Part shown: in pieces, positions 11,190-23,560 of the stretch
How positions within the stretch are numbered: position 1 is the stretch's first letter
Layout of the letters: every line of letters starts with the position of its first letter
From: Oxytricha trifallax
Lineage: Eukaryota > Ciliophora > Spirotrichea > Sporadotrichida > Oxytrichidae
Reading direction: 5' to 3'
Assembly (NCBI GenBank): GCA_000711775.1
Contig: ARYC01000199.1
Span: 1 to 64,000, forward strand
DNA length: 64,000 bases
Position numbers and translations under genes: made by a program
Notes under the pieces: generated by a model
Databases searched by the model: none
The model's input: the letters and a program-made list of their open reading frames with translations, nothing else
Told to the model about the DNA's origin: nothing

Positions 11190-11630
11190 ATGGCAATTGC
11201 TATCGCACTTTCCCACTTTGTATTTGAGGCAATCTTGACATAAGCTTATGAAAGCAAGCAACCCTTCCAACTGGATTCCGATCGTGCTTCTTTAGATGGA
11301 GGTCCACTCAATGCAGGATCTCTCTAATGTATTAGCATGCCAATCACCGCCCTTCCCATTTCAGCTTCTCAAACTGCGATGGATAATGCGAATGACCTTC
11401 ATACATATGCCCATTACACTTATAAAACTCCTGTCTAATTAAGCTATGCACTCTATACACTTGGTAATCATACACTGCAAAAAGAACTAATAAAGGGCAA
11501 TTTATATCATATTTATTCATAATTATCAAACACACTACACTTCAAACGAAAAGGGTTTAGGGGTTTTGAATTACTCATCGAAGGGGGTTTTGGGGTTTTG
11601 AAATATGGTCCAGGGGTTTCTGGGTTATGA
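11190..11630 (+). CDS. unknown 146-residue frame running into telomere-like repeats
   Basis: ATG at 11190 opens a frame to TGA at 11628-11630, using TAA/TAG as Gln five times. The first ~110 residues have balanced composition and better G+C than the downstream DNA (for example AIALSHFVFEAILTQAYESK). The last ~35 codons read through G4T4-like tracts and give a G/F/L-rich tail that is unlikely to be real protein. It may be the 5' part of a gene broken where gene A begins. No family is recognised. Confidence 0.4.
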
Positions 11631-11661
11631 AAATGCGTTTTTATATAATTAAGGGGTTTTG
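11553..11661. repeat. three telomere-like G4T4 tracts
   Basis: The tracts are GGGTTTAGGGGTTTTG (11553-11568), GGGGGTTTTGGGGTTTTG (11583-11600) and AAGGGGTTTTG (ending 11661). The middle one equals the 17-bp outer terminus of the TBEs in this window, read outward, but the inner part of a TBE terminal repeat is absent. The tracts mark the switch from the GC-richer block to the very AT-rich gene A, whose 5' end is missing. Confidence 0.6.
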
Positions 11662-11770
11662 ATTAATTGGTCGAAAGGGTTTAATATTAAAAGCGTACAC
11701 ATATTAATTATTTATTTATTTTTATTTTCACTTTTTCCCATTTCATTTATATTTTAACAATATTATTAAT

Positions 11771-12054
11771 ATCATGATTTAGCTTCGAGTGCAAACATAT
11801 TTGAGTTGAAATATTCAAATGTAAATTTCTATAATTTAGACATATTTAGTAAGTAAATTAATCAAAATAAATTTTAATAAAATATCAATTGTAGCTGAGG
11901 ATTATTTGTCGCATGTATTTTTACTCTCTAGAAATAATAACAACACCATGTATGTTTAGGTAAGAAAATAAATATCAATATTGTAATTTTTATTATAGAA
12001 TTGCAATTTCCATTGGATGTATTATTAGCACATTACAATAATTTTAATTTTTAA
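11771..12054 (+). CDS. gene A, beta-helix exons, first preserved part
   Basis: Three short exons of a large membrane-protein gene: 11771-11848, 11895-11959 and 11999 onward. They are separated by GT-AG introns of 46 and 39 nt. Spliced, the text runs ANIFELKYSNVNFYN into TEDYLSHVFLLSRNN and YVQNCNFHW, typical of the N/F-rich repeats of right-handed beta-helix (pectin-lyase-like) proteins. The same exons and introns recur in gene B at about 43205. The signal peptide and N-terminal Cys-rich part seen in gene B at 36495-37624 are not present upstream, so gene A is either 5'-truncated or continues beyond the block 1-11.6 kb. Confidence 0.65.
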
Positions 12055-12282
12055 TGAAGTACTTTTACAAGAAAGTCTGCTAATTTTAATTTAACTATTA
12101 TTACTTTTTTTATTGTAATACTTTATTTCAAGCACATTTGGCTACTAGATCGTAATAAACTATTCTAAGTTGGATCAATCAAGACAAACGAGAGGTATAT
12201 TGACTAAACTTTAGGTGTTCTTTGTAAGTGAAAACGTTTTTTTACAGCTATAAAAATATCGAAATTTTTATAACATAAAAAA

Positions 12283-13002
12283 GGGGGGAAGTTTCCTGCC
12301 TCATACATAATAACATATAATTTTTTTTAATTTTCAAAGAATCTTTTTATCATCAATAATGATATAGTTATTTTTAATCTATATTAAAATATCATTTCTA
12401 ACTTAAATTATTTCACAGTTTAATGAGAATCACATTAATTATTAATAAAAAATAATTATTTTAGCATTGTTTTTAATATCTAATTTGATAAAGAATAATT
12501 ATATACCTTGAAAATATGTATTAATAAAAGTTGTTTTGTACATGGTAATAAATTAAAATTTATACGTTCCTAATATTTTTATTGCCAAACAATATAAAAT
12601 ATAATTATAAAAAATAATTGAGAACTGATAATTAAAAATGAAATTAAGAATTACAAAATGAAAACCTAAAGATGTTGACTCTGGTGGAGACTGTGCGCTC
12701 ACAAAAAATGTAAGTTACAAAAAGATATCTAAAATTTAATTTTTACAGAGGTCTAACTTGGTAAGACTTTAGAAAGCGGAAGACAGAAACTTCACAGAGC
12801 AGCTCAAAGATAGGGAATGGAAAGACTGATACACGCAGATGGTGATGTTTATGAAGGTGAATGGAAAGATGAAACTGTTTTTTTAAGATTTTCATTTTTG
12901 ATTATCACATTAAGTATTAGTGTTTATCTTAATTATATTCTTACAATCATATATTTTTCTCATTATTTATCATAAATGTTGGGGGCAGGAAACTTCCCCC
13001 CC
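12283..13002. mobile_element. G-tract-ended element (720 bp) in an intron of gene A
   Basis: The left end GGGGGGAAGTTTCCTGCC and right end GGCAGGAAACTTCCCCCCC are inverted repeats. Both ends abut runs of at least six A. Gene B lacks the insert at the corresponding site (about 43710), which marks the insertion cleanly. The left ~320 bp resemble the interior of the 400-bp and 414-bp relatives at 47430 and 53677 (shared phrase CACCTTGAAAAT or close). The right part contains an extra segment with a MORN-type exon (12661-12876). Confidence 0.7.
12661..12876 (+). pseudogene. captured fragment of a MORN-repeat gene
   Basis: The fragment contains a GT-AG intron (about 12710-12748) and then a frame reading RLIHADGDVYEGEWKDE, the consensus of ciliate MORN repeats. 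MORN motifs normally come in tandem in membrane-associated or kinase proteins; only one is left here. It is richer in G+C than its surroundings and sits wholly inside the G-tract-ended element, whose relatives lack it. I infer a gene fragment captured by a mobile element, or a piece of another locus lodged there. Confidence 0.6.
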
Positions 13003-13535
13003 AAAAAACTAAAGTCTAAGCATGAAATAAATCCTATTTTTATATAAATCAAAAATTTATTTTTTTGTTCATTAAATACTATAGTAACCCAATGAAAAAA
13101 AATAATATGACATCATAATGCAAAGAATTAATCTCAAGAATTAAAAGAAACATTTCTTGAACTTTCAAAATATTACAAATTATTTTACATTTATAACTTA
13201 GAAGATAAAAATTATTTGGCAATTTCATAAATTTTATTTTAAAGGGTAGATCCATAAAAGTTCAAAAATATTTCTTCCAAATTAACCCCTCCCCTCCAGA
13301 CTTAATAACAATATATAATAATTAATTAGTATCAACTTATATTTTATGATTGTTTCCTGCAACCCAACAAAACCTATTAAACTTAAATTTCATATTAATT
13401 TAAATAGAGCTAAATTATTTTAATTTATCAACTCCTACAAAGTAATGAATAGTTACTGGTACGGAAATTCATATGACGAGTATAATTATATATGATTTAA
13501 AACTTTATATAATTTATTTTTATTTTTGGCTCTCA
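13003..13535. other. intronic or germline-limited AT-rich DNA of gene A
   Basis: No supported feature. The matching interval in gene B contains a 1009-bp G-tract-ended element (44150-45158); here the site is empty. Confidence 0.4.
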
Positions 13536-14690
13536 GCTCTAGCTTCTTATGGAAATGTTTAGTTTATCAACAACACATTTGATATGATATCTCCAGCATC
13601 ATGGGTTGGGTTTTAGTTTACCTCTTCAGCTTGCGCCCATATTTAACCAAACATGTTTATCTTTGAAAATAATACTGTCACGACATAAAATAGTTCAGGC
13701 ATTGCAGATGGATCAGGAACTGCTAACTCCTTTAAACTCTCTCTTGGTGTTAATTATTATATTATATGTTACTAGATTTTTAAAATAAAATTAAATTTTA
13801 ATGAATGTAGACTTTCCAGATCCTTCTATAAGATTTAAAGTGTCAGTTAAAAATAACATCTTCAAATAATTTGTCATAAGAAGCCCAATATTAGATGTGA
13901 GCTCAAATTTATAATAAACTGAGATTATCTTTGAAAATAATACAATTGAAGGATTATATTTGGATCCAGACTCAAACCTTTAAAATGCTATAATTGAAAT
14001 AAGTGCGCCTTATAGCGTGACCTCTTTCAGGTATAATACTATTGGAGAATTACATTTGAATTTGGAATAACAATTTAAAATAAATTAATTAGAAATCCAA
14101 ATTGTGGCAGTTAAATTGGTCAACTTTAACTGCATCAATTTTGATTTATAATAAATTAATTTTAAATTATTATTTCAAATTCAAATGTATTTCTACAATA
14201 TTAAGAATATTAAAGTAAATGCTTTGATGTCAATTAAATACTCTAAAAAAATTTGTTAAATCGATTATTTTTACTTTTTATATAATTTAAGGATACTGCA
14301 ATTTTTGTAATTCAGATTATTTTAGAAACTTTATAAATTATCTAATATATGTTAAAACTAAAAGTTTTCTATCTTAAATTAATATTTATGAGTTTTAAAT
14401 TTAGTCAGGCAGTGAATCTACTAATATTATTACATTATAATAATTTTATCTATTATTTCTGAAAATGAGTTTTATAACAGCTTCTAAGGTAATATACAAA
14501 TATTTACAAATTTATAGATAATTTGCAATAGCAATCCTACTTTACGATAAAGTACATTAACACTGTATTATTTGAGAATAATATGTTTAAGGATTTAATA
14601 ATGACTCAGAACAAGATTTTGTCAGTGTCTAATGCTCAAAGTGTCCTTATTTAAAATATCAATGCTTCCAATATTGCAAATGTATTTATA
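13536..14690 (+). CDS. gene A, beta-helix exons, second part
   Basis: The first exon, about 13536-13746, reads ASYGNVQFINNTFDMISP. A 64-nt intron (13747-13810, GT-AG) joins it to an exon from 13811 reading DFPDPSIRFKVSVKNNIFKQ and IIFENNTIEGLYLDPDSN. A further exon at about 14465-14690 includes TVLFENNMFKDLIM and SVSNAQSVLIQNINASN. The repeated F-x-N-N-T pattern is the beta-helix rung signature. Gene B matches closely and carries a 358-bp insert in the PDSNLQNA region that gene A lacks. Exact 3' limits of the second and third exons are uncertain. Confidence 0.65.
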
Positions 14691-15599
14691 AAATTGATTA
14701 TCGATCAAAACTTTGATACTTCTATATTTTATAAACTTAACATGTTTTAATTGCAATGAGAAATCATTTTTAATAAATAATTCATTAATATTAGTAAGAT
14801 AATGTTTTTTAATCATAAATTTAGCTTCCTCGAGTTTATTCTAAACTATTAAAATTATAAAATTCATAAAAATAAATTATAAATTATATATTACTTGACA
14901 TCAATAGCAAATTTAAATATTGAACAGAGTAATTTTGAAGAAATTTATCCTATAGTACCAAAATTAAATTGATTTTAAACTTATCTTTTATGATTAAATA
15001 TAATTTGGATATGCTCTATATATTAAGATCTGATTTTATCACTAAGTATCAATAAATTATTGTTTACTAAGAATGGATTAACACAATTTCATTAATACCT
15101 AGTCTTTGTAAGAATTGACAAATTTATATCAACTTAATTTTAATCATACTCGAGAACAAAAAGAGGTAAAGTAAAAACCCTGTAAAACATCTAATTAATT
15201 ATTTAAAATTGTATTTATTGGCATGATATTTTGATCGATTGGAACTTTCATTATTATGAGCACATTAATTATAGAATTAAATTCATTCACAAATTCTTTC
15301 AATTCGATCAATTGTAAAAAACGATCAAAACTCTATAATAACAATCGAAAATCTAAATTTAGAGATTTATAACTATATTTAAACGAATATTAGCAATGTC
15401 AATTATTCAAACTCAAAATTAAGGTTTTTAATAATTTCTCAAATTTCAAAAGATGCCTAAGATTTTTTTAAAAATATTTTGTAAGTCTTTAGTCATGTTA
15501 ATTCTTTAATAAATTTTTTCTAAAAAATCACCAAAATTAATATTTTAACATAATTAAAAAAATGATCTTGGTGAAAAGCAAATTAAAATAAGTTTATAA
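14691..15599. other. AT-rich interval of gene A with weak coding remnants
   Basis: Similar text in gene B shows this is shared ancestral DNA, but I could not define exons. Gene B has a G-tract-ended element and a TATC microsatellite in this interval; gene A has neither. Confidence 0.35.
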
Positions 15600-15905
15600 A
15601 ACGTATTCATAACTAACATCTAATAAGACAGTGATGTCTTATACTTAGGTAGATTTCAACACCCTAATTTTACATTTGAAAATTATAATATATTGATTTA
15701 TCTATTTCATGATTATTTGAAATGAGAAACAGCCTAATCCAAAACATAACAACAAATAATTCAGTAATTTTATCTAACATGAATGGAAAACTAATCTTAT
15801 TAAACAACAATTTTACAAACAATACTAGCCATGCCCTTAAATTATTTCCTACTAGAGCTAATGGAATATATATTTGGAAAAGTTGTGAAAAATATTCATA
15901 TTAAA
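15600..15905 (+). CDS. gene A, beta-helix exon, third part
   Basis: The frame reads SDVLYLGRFQHPNFTFEN, then RNSLIQNITTNNSVILSN and LLNNNFTNNTSHALKLFP. These are beta-helix rungs with N-x-F-x-N-N-T spacing. The paralogous exon in gene B is at 49340-49616 and is nearly identical over this stretch. An intron may lie between the two text blocks. Confidence 0.6.
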
Positions 15906-16099
15906 AATTAAAACTGGCTCCAGAAATAAATTGAATAACAATAAAAATGTTTTGCAAATAAAAATATACATTTTAAAGTATAAAGTATTTTATTTGATTA
16001 ATTGAGAAATTATTCAAATTTCTTAATTGTTGGCTAAGAAAAAATAATTCTTTTACATCTTTGAATATTATTTAGTTAGTTAAATTGTTAGGAAATTAA

Positions 16100-16397
16100 T
16101 TTTAAGGGGAAATAATACTGAAGGTAAGTCTCCCTCCCACCTTCATCTAGAAGAATCATGTGTGGTCACCCACCAAACTCGACAAAATCTAAACACGTGT
16201 CCTTTCTCTTATTTTGTCACACCGAATTTCCTGGCTGGGTCATATGCTGCCATTGAACGTCATAAAGGCTCCGGAAGAGTATCCCGTGCTTTTTACCAGG
16301 TACAAATATCAGTGAACCCTGGGTTTCTAACCCCTTACCCTATTAGAATTAGTAAGTCAACCAACCATCTGTACAGTAGGTCCGACAATTATCTTTG
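16100..16397. other. GC-richer island inside gene A, absent from gene B
   Basis: The base composition jumps sharply against its AT-rich surroundings. On the minus strand a frame reads protein-like text (GSLIFVPGKKHGILFRSLYD) and, after a shift near 16220, KGHVFRFCRVWWVTTHDSS. I do not recognise the family. The segment looks like coding DNA from another locus, such as a germline precursor segment of a different gene, a captured fragment or a pseudogene. Confidence 0.4.
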
Positions 16398-16743
16398 AAT
16401 TATTTTATTTTATATATTTAATTTGTCTGCATATTAAACTTTTTAAAGTTATAATAAAATCAACTAATATGAATTAAAAATAAAATACGTTATGATACTA
16501 TTCATGGGTTTTTTTCTCAAAAAGTTGCGTATAAATTAACTTCAATTTAATAATAAATTTAGTTATTTTTAATTTTAAGGGTAGTAATAAAATAAAAATT
16601 CATGTCTAACCAAAATATATTCTAATATTAGTTAAAATATGATTAATGATATGTATATCCTTAATCATTATTAAAGTTTATCGATTATGATATACTATGG
16701 ATGTTGATTACTATAAAGAGTTTGTATTTTAATTTATTAATTT

Positions 16744-17720
16744 CAAGAATAAATTTACAGATGCAATAATATTTTGGACAAAAAAGTTCCTCAAATAGTT
16801 TATATTTCAAATTGTCATTTCATAAACAACTAAGGAACTAATGATGCAATTATATAAACGAAATAGAATGCAATAGTTTATGCTATTAATTCTACATTTG
16901 TTAACAATACAAGTAATGGAAGAGGGGGTGTGGCTTTTGCTGATATCAAGCAATCACAGATCACTTTTGATAATTGCTCATTTATTAACAATAAGGCTTT
17001 TAAAGGGGGTGTTGTTTATGCTCATCTCTAAAGTAAAGCTACTTTCAGAAATTGTTTCTTGATTAAAAACAGTGCACAATTAGGAGGAGTTGCCTATGTT
17101 GCTGATGATATTATCTTTATATTTTAGTATTATATTATAGAGAAAGGATGAAAATACATCTGTTAAATTATATTTTATGACGGGATTATAGAATCGCACA
17201 ATACTACATTTGAAGACAACTATGCGATTTCTGGTTAATTCCTTTACTTGTTTAATTCCCTTGAAGCGAATACTCTAAATAATACAACTCTTTACTTAAC
17301 TTAATAATCTGAAGATACATAAATTTAATTGATTAAGTCTGAGATGCATATCAATATGTAGCTAAATATCATCAATTCAAAGTAAGTTTTATTTTAAACT
17401 TAATTTTATTAGGTAATTTATCAACGCTTAAGCAGGGTCCTTATTGCGATTCAGATAAACTTAATTTTAGAATCTCTAGGTGAATAACATTGCTATGCTA
17501 AGTCAAAGTAACTTAGAGATTTATGATTCTATGTTTTTCAATATTTCAAAGTAAGCTTTTAATTGTTAAAATGCTTCTAGTTATCAAAATTAAGAGGAAT
17601 TTTCAGAAAGTATTTTTGTCACATAGGATTAATCAATAGTGATAATAAATAACACCAATTTAATGCTAGCAAAGATTAAACTATTAAAGAGTTCATTTTC
17701 TAATGTAGTATTGTAAAAAA
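16744..17720 (+). CDS. gene A, beta-helix exons, fourth part
   Basis: The exon from about 16755 reads VPQIVYISNCHFINNQGTND, then STFVNNTSNGRGGVAFADIK and ATFRNCFLIKNSAQLGGVAY, with the G-G-V/A-x-x-A pattern of ciliate beta-helix surface proteins. Further exons begin near 17178 (GIIESHNTTFEDNYAISG), 17462 (NNIAMLSQSNLEIYDSMFFN) and 17597. Each is followed by GTAAG-type donors. All have counterparts in gene B between 50530 and 51480. Confidence 0.7.
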
Positions 17721-18169
17721 TACCTAACATTTTGGAAAATAAAATTCAAAAAGTTGTTCCATTGTAAATTACATAATTTATTACTGTTTTTTTAAATGTC
17801 TCCAAAGAGTATAATAAAGATCTCATTTAATAGCACTTTAAACTAATTTTTTGTAATTTCTTATATTATTTCATAAAGTTGCCCAAAGTAAAAACAAAAT
17901 ATTATGCTTTTAAGACTTAGAATCTTCATTCTTTAGTATTAAAGATTATATTTACGTCAAACAAATTTTTTTGCATATATTTTTAAATCTATAAAGAATA
18001 AGTAATATATATATATAATCAGATTTTTCTAAAGTTAACTTTTTTAAATCTATTTTATCTTTATAATAATAGAAAACTTAAAACTAGAAAAAATTAACAC
18101 AATAAATTAATAGAATTATGGATTTATTTAGCTATCCTAAACTATATTTATTATTTTATAATATTTCAG

Positions 18170-19245
18170 TTCACAAACATATCTGTTTCTAATTCAAAAA
18201 CAGCATTTAAAAATGGATTAATAAATTTAATTCTTTCAAAGGGAGACTTATAGAATATCAAGATTTAAGGCTTAAATATAATTGAAATTAAATAAATTTT
18301 GTAAATTTAATAAAACAAAATTAAGATCATTATATTTGGTCTAATAATGGCTGAAATAAACAAACTTTATAAAATAAGAATCAGTACATTTAAAATTTTA
18401 ACTATTTTTATAACATTTCATATAATTTTTATTATAAAAAATAATATGAAACTAAATCTTTTTCCATTAGATTTTTATTTTCTCATAATTATTAATCAAA
18501 GTTCAATAACTTATATGTTATTATTTTAATCATATTACTTAAACATAACTTATCAACACATTATAAATTAAATTATTGTAATAACAGATTTTTGATAACA
18601 TAAGATTCAATTCTTACATTAAAAAATTCAACTATATAAAATATAAATATAGAAGACAATTTGTTAACATTACAATCATAAATTAAAGGAGGCTTAGCTA
18701 TTTAATCTTACAATAGCTAGTTTGAGATATTAAACTCTAAATTTAATGATATATATGGATCTAACATGCTTTATTTTTTAATAATTTATTTCCTTGGTGG
18801 AGCAATATTTGTATCAAATACTTAAGGCTAAACAATTTATTAAGTTCAAATTTAAAATTGCAGTTTTCAAAATAATACAGCATTCTAAGGAGGAGCTTTG
18901 TATCTAGATTAAACAAATGTTAATTTTAAAATTCTACATTTATCTCAAATAAAGCATTGAACTCTGGAGGAGCATTATTTTTGAAGCTAAAATCTGAGAA
19001 TAATACACATAAAGAAAGTAGCAGTATGATACAGTCTTCCAAGTTTATCACAAATTATGCAGTTTCTAAAGGTGGGGCAATCAATTATAACTTAGTTAGA
19101 CCTAAGATATTTTAGGATGTTGTATTTTCAGAAAATTATGCAAAATTTGGTTAAAACTTAGCTGGCGAAAAGTATAAGTTATCCTTTTAAACTTAAGAGG
19201 CTATTACTATCGCAAACAATATCTTGATTATCATATTTAATTTAT
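18170..19245 (+). CDS. gene A, beta-helix exons, fifth part
   Basis: A short exon near 18170 reads FTNISVSNSKTAFKNGLINL. From about 18640 the frame reads EDNLLTLQSQIKGGLAIQ, CSFQNNTAFQGGALYL, TFISNKALNSGGALFLKL and KFITNYAVSKGGAINY, the classic glycine-rich rungs. In gene B the NSxF phrase near 18710 is split by a G-tract-ended element (53677-54090); here it is uninterrupted and shows the ancestral sequence. Confidence 0.75.
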
Positions 19246-19257
19246 TTTTAAATGATA

Positions 19258-20880
19258 AAATAAGAAGAAATTAAGATAATGATCCTAGATAAGGATAATC
19301 AGGTAGTTGAGGATGACTTCGAAACTTAAATAACAATTTAATCAAAGTTCTATAATGCTTCTGTTGTCGGAGAATAAATATTTACAGTTTAATATGGAGT
19401 AGGTGCTCCCTAAATATCTGTAGTGGGAGCACCAGGATCTAAAATGATTCTAACTATTCAAAGTTTAACAGACTAGTAGATTTTGGGTGATTCAAAAATC
19501 TTAAATATTTTGCCATGCTAACTTGGAGAAGTTCTCTAAAATGGATTGTAAGTATATTATCAATTAAATAGAATAATATAGATGCATTACTTGTGGATTT
19601 GGAACTTTTGTTATTAAAGAAAATCAAAAAGCTTGTTTAAGATGTCCTTCTAATGCATTATGTAATGGAGGATCAAGTATTGAGCCTCTAAGTGGATTTT
19701 GGAGAGCTTCAAATAACTCAGAATCAATTTTCGAGTGCTTTAATGCGAAAGCGTGTTTGTAAATTTTTATCTACTTAAAAAAATTATTAGATCTGGAGGT
19801 ATTTAGAACTGTGAGAAAGGATATACAGGCCCAATATTAGAAATTTGTATATAAAAACAAAGGAAATTTTTTATTTTTAATATGCCAGCAATGCACTGGA
19901 TTGGACAAAAATGATGGCAAATATTTTGCAAAAGTTGGTTAGGATTAATGCTAAGAATGTGGATCGCTTTTGGAGGAGATTTTTATTATGATAGCCATAT
20001 TTTGTGCATTAGGCCTATATTTTATTATACTTCTCATGTAAATAGATTTACTAATTCTAACATTTATTTAGGATGCTAATAAAGAATCCAAGCAGAAAAA
20101 AGGAACATTCAGTTAAAATTTTAAATTTATTATAGTTCTATTGAGAATCTTAACTAATTACTTCTAAGAGCTCATGATGGCTTTTGACTTAAATTTGGAA
20201 TGGCCTGAAATATTAAAATAGTTCTTTCAAAATTTCACTGCTATAAGTAGTAGCAAAAATAGAAATTTTTATTATATTTATTGCAATCAGAGTTTCATAA
20301 AGGTCAATTGCTTATTTCAATCAAAATTAAATATAATTATAAATTAGAATCAACATCATCTTTTGATGAATTCAGCAAATATGTTTTTGGAATGATATTT
20401 TTTTCATTTCTTCCTTTTTTTGTATTTTCGTTATCATTCTGTTTTTACAAGCTATAATATAAATATATTTCTAAATTATAATTGAGATCATAATACTAAG
20501 CATGTTCTCTAAACAAAGATTCTCTGGTAGCCCATTTTCAAACACTTTGATAACTACTATGGTATTTATCTTTCTAGTTTATCCCACTATTTCCACTTAT
20601 ACATTTGGTATGTTCAACTGCATTACAATTGAAGGTGTTTCTTACCTGAACAAGGATTTTGATATTGAGTGTTGGAGCAGTGATCACTATTTTTACATTT
20701 ACTACTTCACTCTACCTGTGATCATAATTTGGGTCATTGGCTATCCCCTTTTCATCATAATTGCGTTAAATAGAAATAAGAAAAGATTAAATGATGTTAA
20801 TGTAATCAAATAGTATGGGCTTTACTATATTGGATTTAAAGACAATACTTTCTACTGGTAGATTCAATACCTAAATCTCT
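19258..20880 (+). CDS. gene A, hinge, Cys-rich module and first membrane segments
   Basis: A linker (ILDKDNQVVEDDFETQ, IQSLTDQQILGDSKIL) leads through a 35-nt intron (about 19548-19582) into a Cys-rich module: RCITCGFGTFVIKENQKACL, CPSNALCNGGSS and ICQQCTGLDKNDGKYF. Membrane segments follow, such as IMIAIFCALGLYFIILLM, then the conserved C-terminal domain (SGSPFSNTLITTMVFIFLVY, TYTFGMFNCITIEGVSYL, YYIGFKDNTFYW). This order (extracellular helix, EGF-like cysteines, multi-pass domain) is that of a large ciliate family annotated only as transmembrane protein. The frame is lost after FYW; the rest of the domain resumes at 27913. Confidence 0.8.
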
Positions 20881-23146
20881 TTAATTGTTTTAATATTATT
20901 AGGGTTTATGGCTATAATATTACTATATCTAAGTGAGAATATTGAAGTTTTATTGTATGTTCATAATTTTAGTTATATCGGTTTAATAAAGGTAAAGAAT
21001 TAGGGAAAACCCCATAAATTAAATAAGACAAAAAATAAGAGTATATAAGATAGAAATGAAGAACAAAATGAATTTTTGACATGTAATATGAAGGTAGAGG
21101 TGATAAAGGGATCATTTTTGCTTAAATATTTGAGAGATGTTTAAAATAAAATTTAACTGGTAGAGATGTTTTTCTTTATAAAGTTTAATGATCCTGCTAA
21201 TGTTTTTTAATATTTCTGGAATCAGTTCCAATTTCTAAATAGTTATCAATCTTTAATGAATATATTATTCTAATTAATTTTATTTAGCAATTAATCATGA
21301 TATATTTGTTCTTAACGCCCTATTCTTGTCCTATTTGAAACAAGGGGTTTTATGTCGATTCTTGTAACTTACTTAAAGATAATTTATATTATAAGTCTAT
21401 AATCATTTCAAGAAATCTTTCTACAATTGGGCCAGTTTTTTTTTTAAAAAAATGACTGATAACAACTTAATTTTAAGCCTTAAATTCCTCTAATTTATAT
21501 CAGGACCATATTTATTATCATAACTATGGTATAAGGATGTTCAATTCAGTAATATATTTCTTTCTACCTTCAAGTTTAGGATATATTATATTAAAGTTCA
21601 TGAAGAAATTTTTGATTTAAATTAACTTTAAAAATTGCCATTTAAATAATCACACTATCTTAAAGAATTTTATATTTTATCTATCTTCAAAGTATAAAAA
21701 ATGAAAAAAATGTTGATTAAAATATAGTATAACTTGCTTGCTTGATTGTATTATTATTTTTTTATTTTGTGTTTTCTAATTTTAATAGAAAAGGTGTATA
21801 TCAATTTTTTGTAGAGACCAGAAAGTATGCAAAAATTAGGCCTTCTAATTAATTTTGATTTAAAAAAGAAACTAATATTTACAGTTATATAGAATAAATG
21901 CATAACGCATCAGGCCAAACAAATGGCACAATTATTTATAAAGTTTATCAATAAAGAGAAATATCTATAAATATATTTATCAAACTTTACCAATTCTAAT
22001 TAAATTACAGATGAAATTTGATAGATATAAATAAATACAACAAAAGATTATATTTCAAATTTTAGTTGCAAATTTGAAAATATATTTATTAACAGAGCCT
22101 ATATTTATACAAAGACCTCAAAGTTAATATGCAGTAAAATATATAATAATATCAAGTATGCCTATTAATTATCAAAAAAAATCTTTATAGAAAAAAAAAT
22201 ATGAAGAAGTCAATAAAATCCAAATATTGAAATATTATAGTAAAGTTATTATTTAATGATATCTTAAACTATTTATAATAGTTGCAGCCAGACACACTTT
22301 TGCTGCAGCTGCTTTAACCTATAGTGTTTTACGTTTCATTGAGATATTATAATTATGATAGCTTTGAAGCTAGATTTTATGTTAATTTAAACTTTTTATC
22401 TTCGAAGTCATCGATTAAAACAGTCTCGAGGATTTTTTAAATTTTTAAAGCATAAATAAGTCATTGTTAAAAATAATCATATATTAACTTCTCTAATATT
22501 ATATTTTTTTCTTCTTATTTAACTTAATTACACCCTTAAAGATATACTCATAAATCTGTTAGGATTTTTAGGGTGCCTTATTAGGATTCCTTAATTTAAC
22601 TTAATTGTAAAAATTGATATTTTAAATAAAGATAGAAAATGTTCTAATTCTATTAGGAAGTATCGTATTTCCTTTTAGATATCGAGAAATTTATTTGAAA
22701 AAAAGGAAAAATATTGACAAAAATGATGTTAAAAAATGTTGATATTTTAAATTCTTGAGAGACACTGTTTTAAACGATGACTCAAGAAGATCATAATAAC
22801 AATATGAAGTTTAGATTTAATAATTGAAAACTTAAATATATTTTAAATAAATTTAATTATTTAAAAAATGGAGATTTTAGAGAAAAACTTCCATATGTCT
22901 CCATAAGCATCAATAATCTTTTTAATCAGATGCAACTATTGTAATTAGAAAAAAATAGCATTAAGCTTTTAGTTTCATTTATAAAAATAACTTATTTAGA
23001 ATTAAATCATAAAATATATGGAAATTTAATTTAGTATTTAGAGATTAAAATAGAAAAATAATAGAAGAGAATCATAAATCTGGCTAAAATTCATTAAGGT
23101 TTAAGTATAAAAAAAAAGAATAAATAATTTTAAATTGTGAGAGTAA
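20881..23146. other. AT-rich germline-limited interval with a possible decayed beta-helix remnant
   Basis: The first ~100 bp match the DNA after FYW in gene B. Around 22020-22160 the plus strand has F-x-N-I-F-I-N-R-like text that could be a decayed copy of a beta-helix exon. Nothing else can be supported. Confidence 0.4.
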
Positions 23147-23560
23147 ATGTTTGTTCTAAACGAGACATCGTCCCCTACCCTAAATCGAAATACCAATTCC
23201 CCAATCTTTAATCTGAGTCACCTATCACCACTCTTTAAAAAACTATTTTTATGAATTTTTTTCATCATTTGAATCTAACTTAATTATGACTTTCTTGGTT
23301 ATATTATAAAAGTTATTTATTAAATTCACGAAATCCGTTGACCTTTTTTTAATAAAAGATCCTATATGAATAGATCTCATATTCAAATTTTAAAATAATT
23401 TCTTTATAAACATAATATTGACAACTATGCATTAATTTTTTAAAAAAATTATAAATATTTTAAATCAACTACATACATTCAAAACCCCAAAACCCCTTAT
23501 TGAGGTTTATAAGTGCTTTGATCTGGACGGAATTTGTTAGGGGTTGGGGATATTAATTAA

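Noticed and set aside
11895..11900. Apparent TGA in gene A exon (AGC TGA GGA)
   Set aside because: It appears only if the 11849-11894 intron is joined one base off. With the donor at 11849 the frame reads TEDYLSH and is open, as in gene B.
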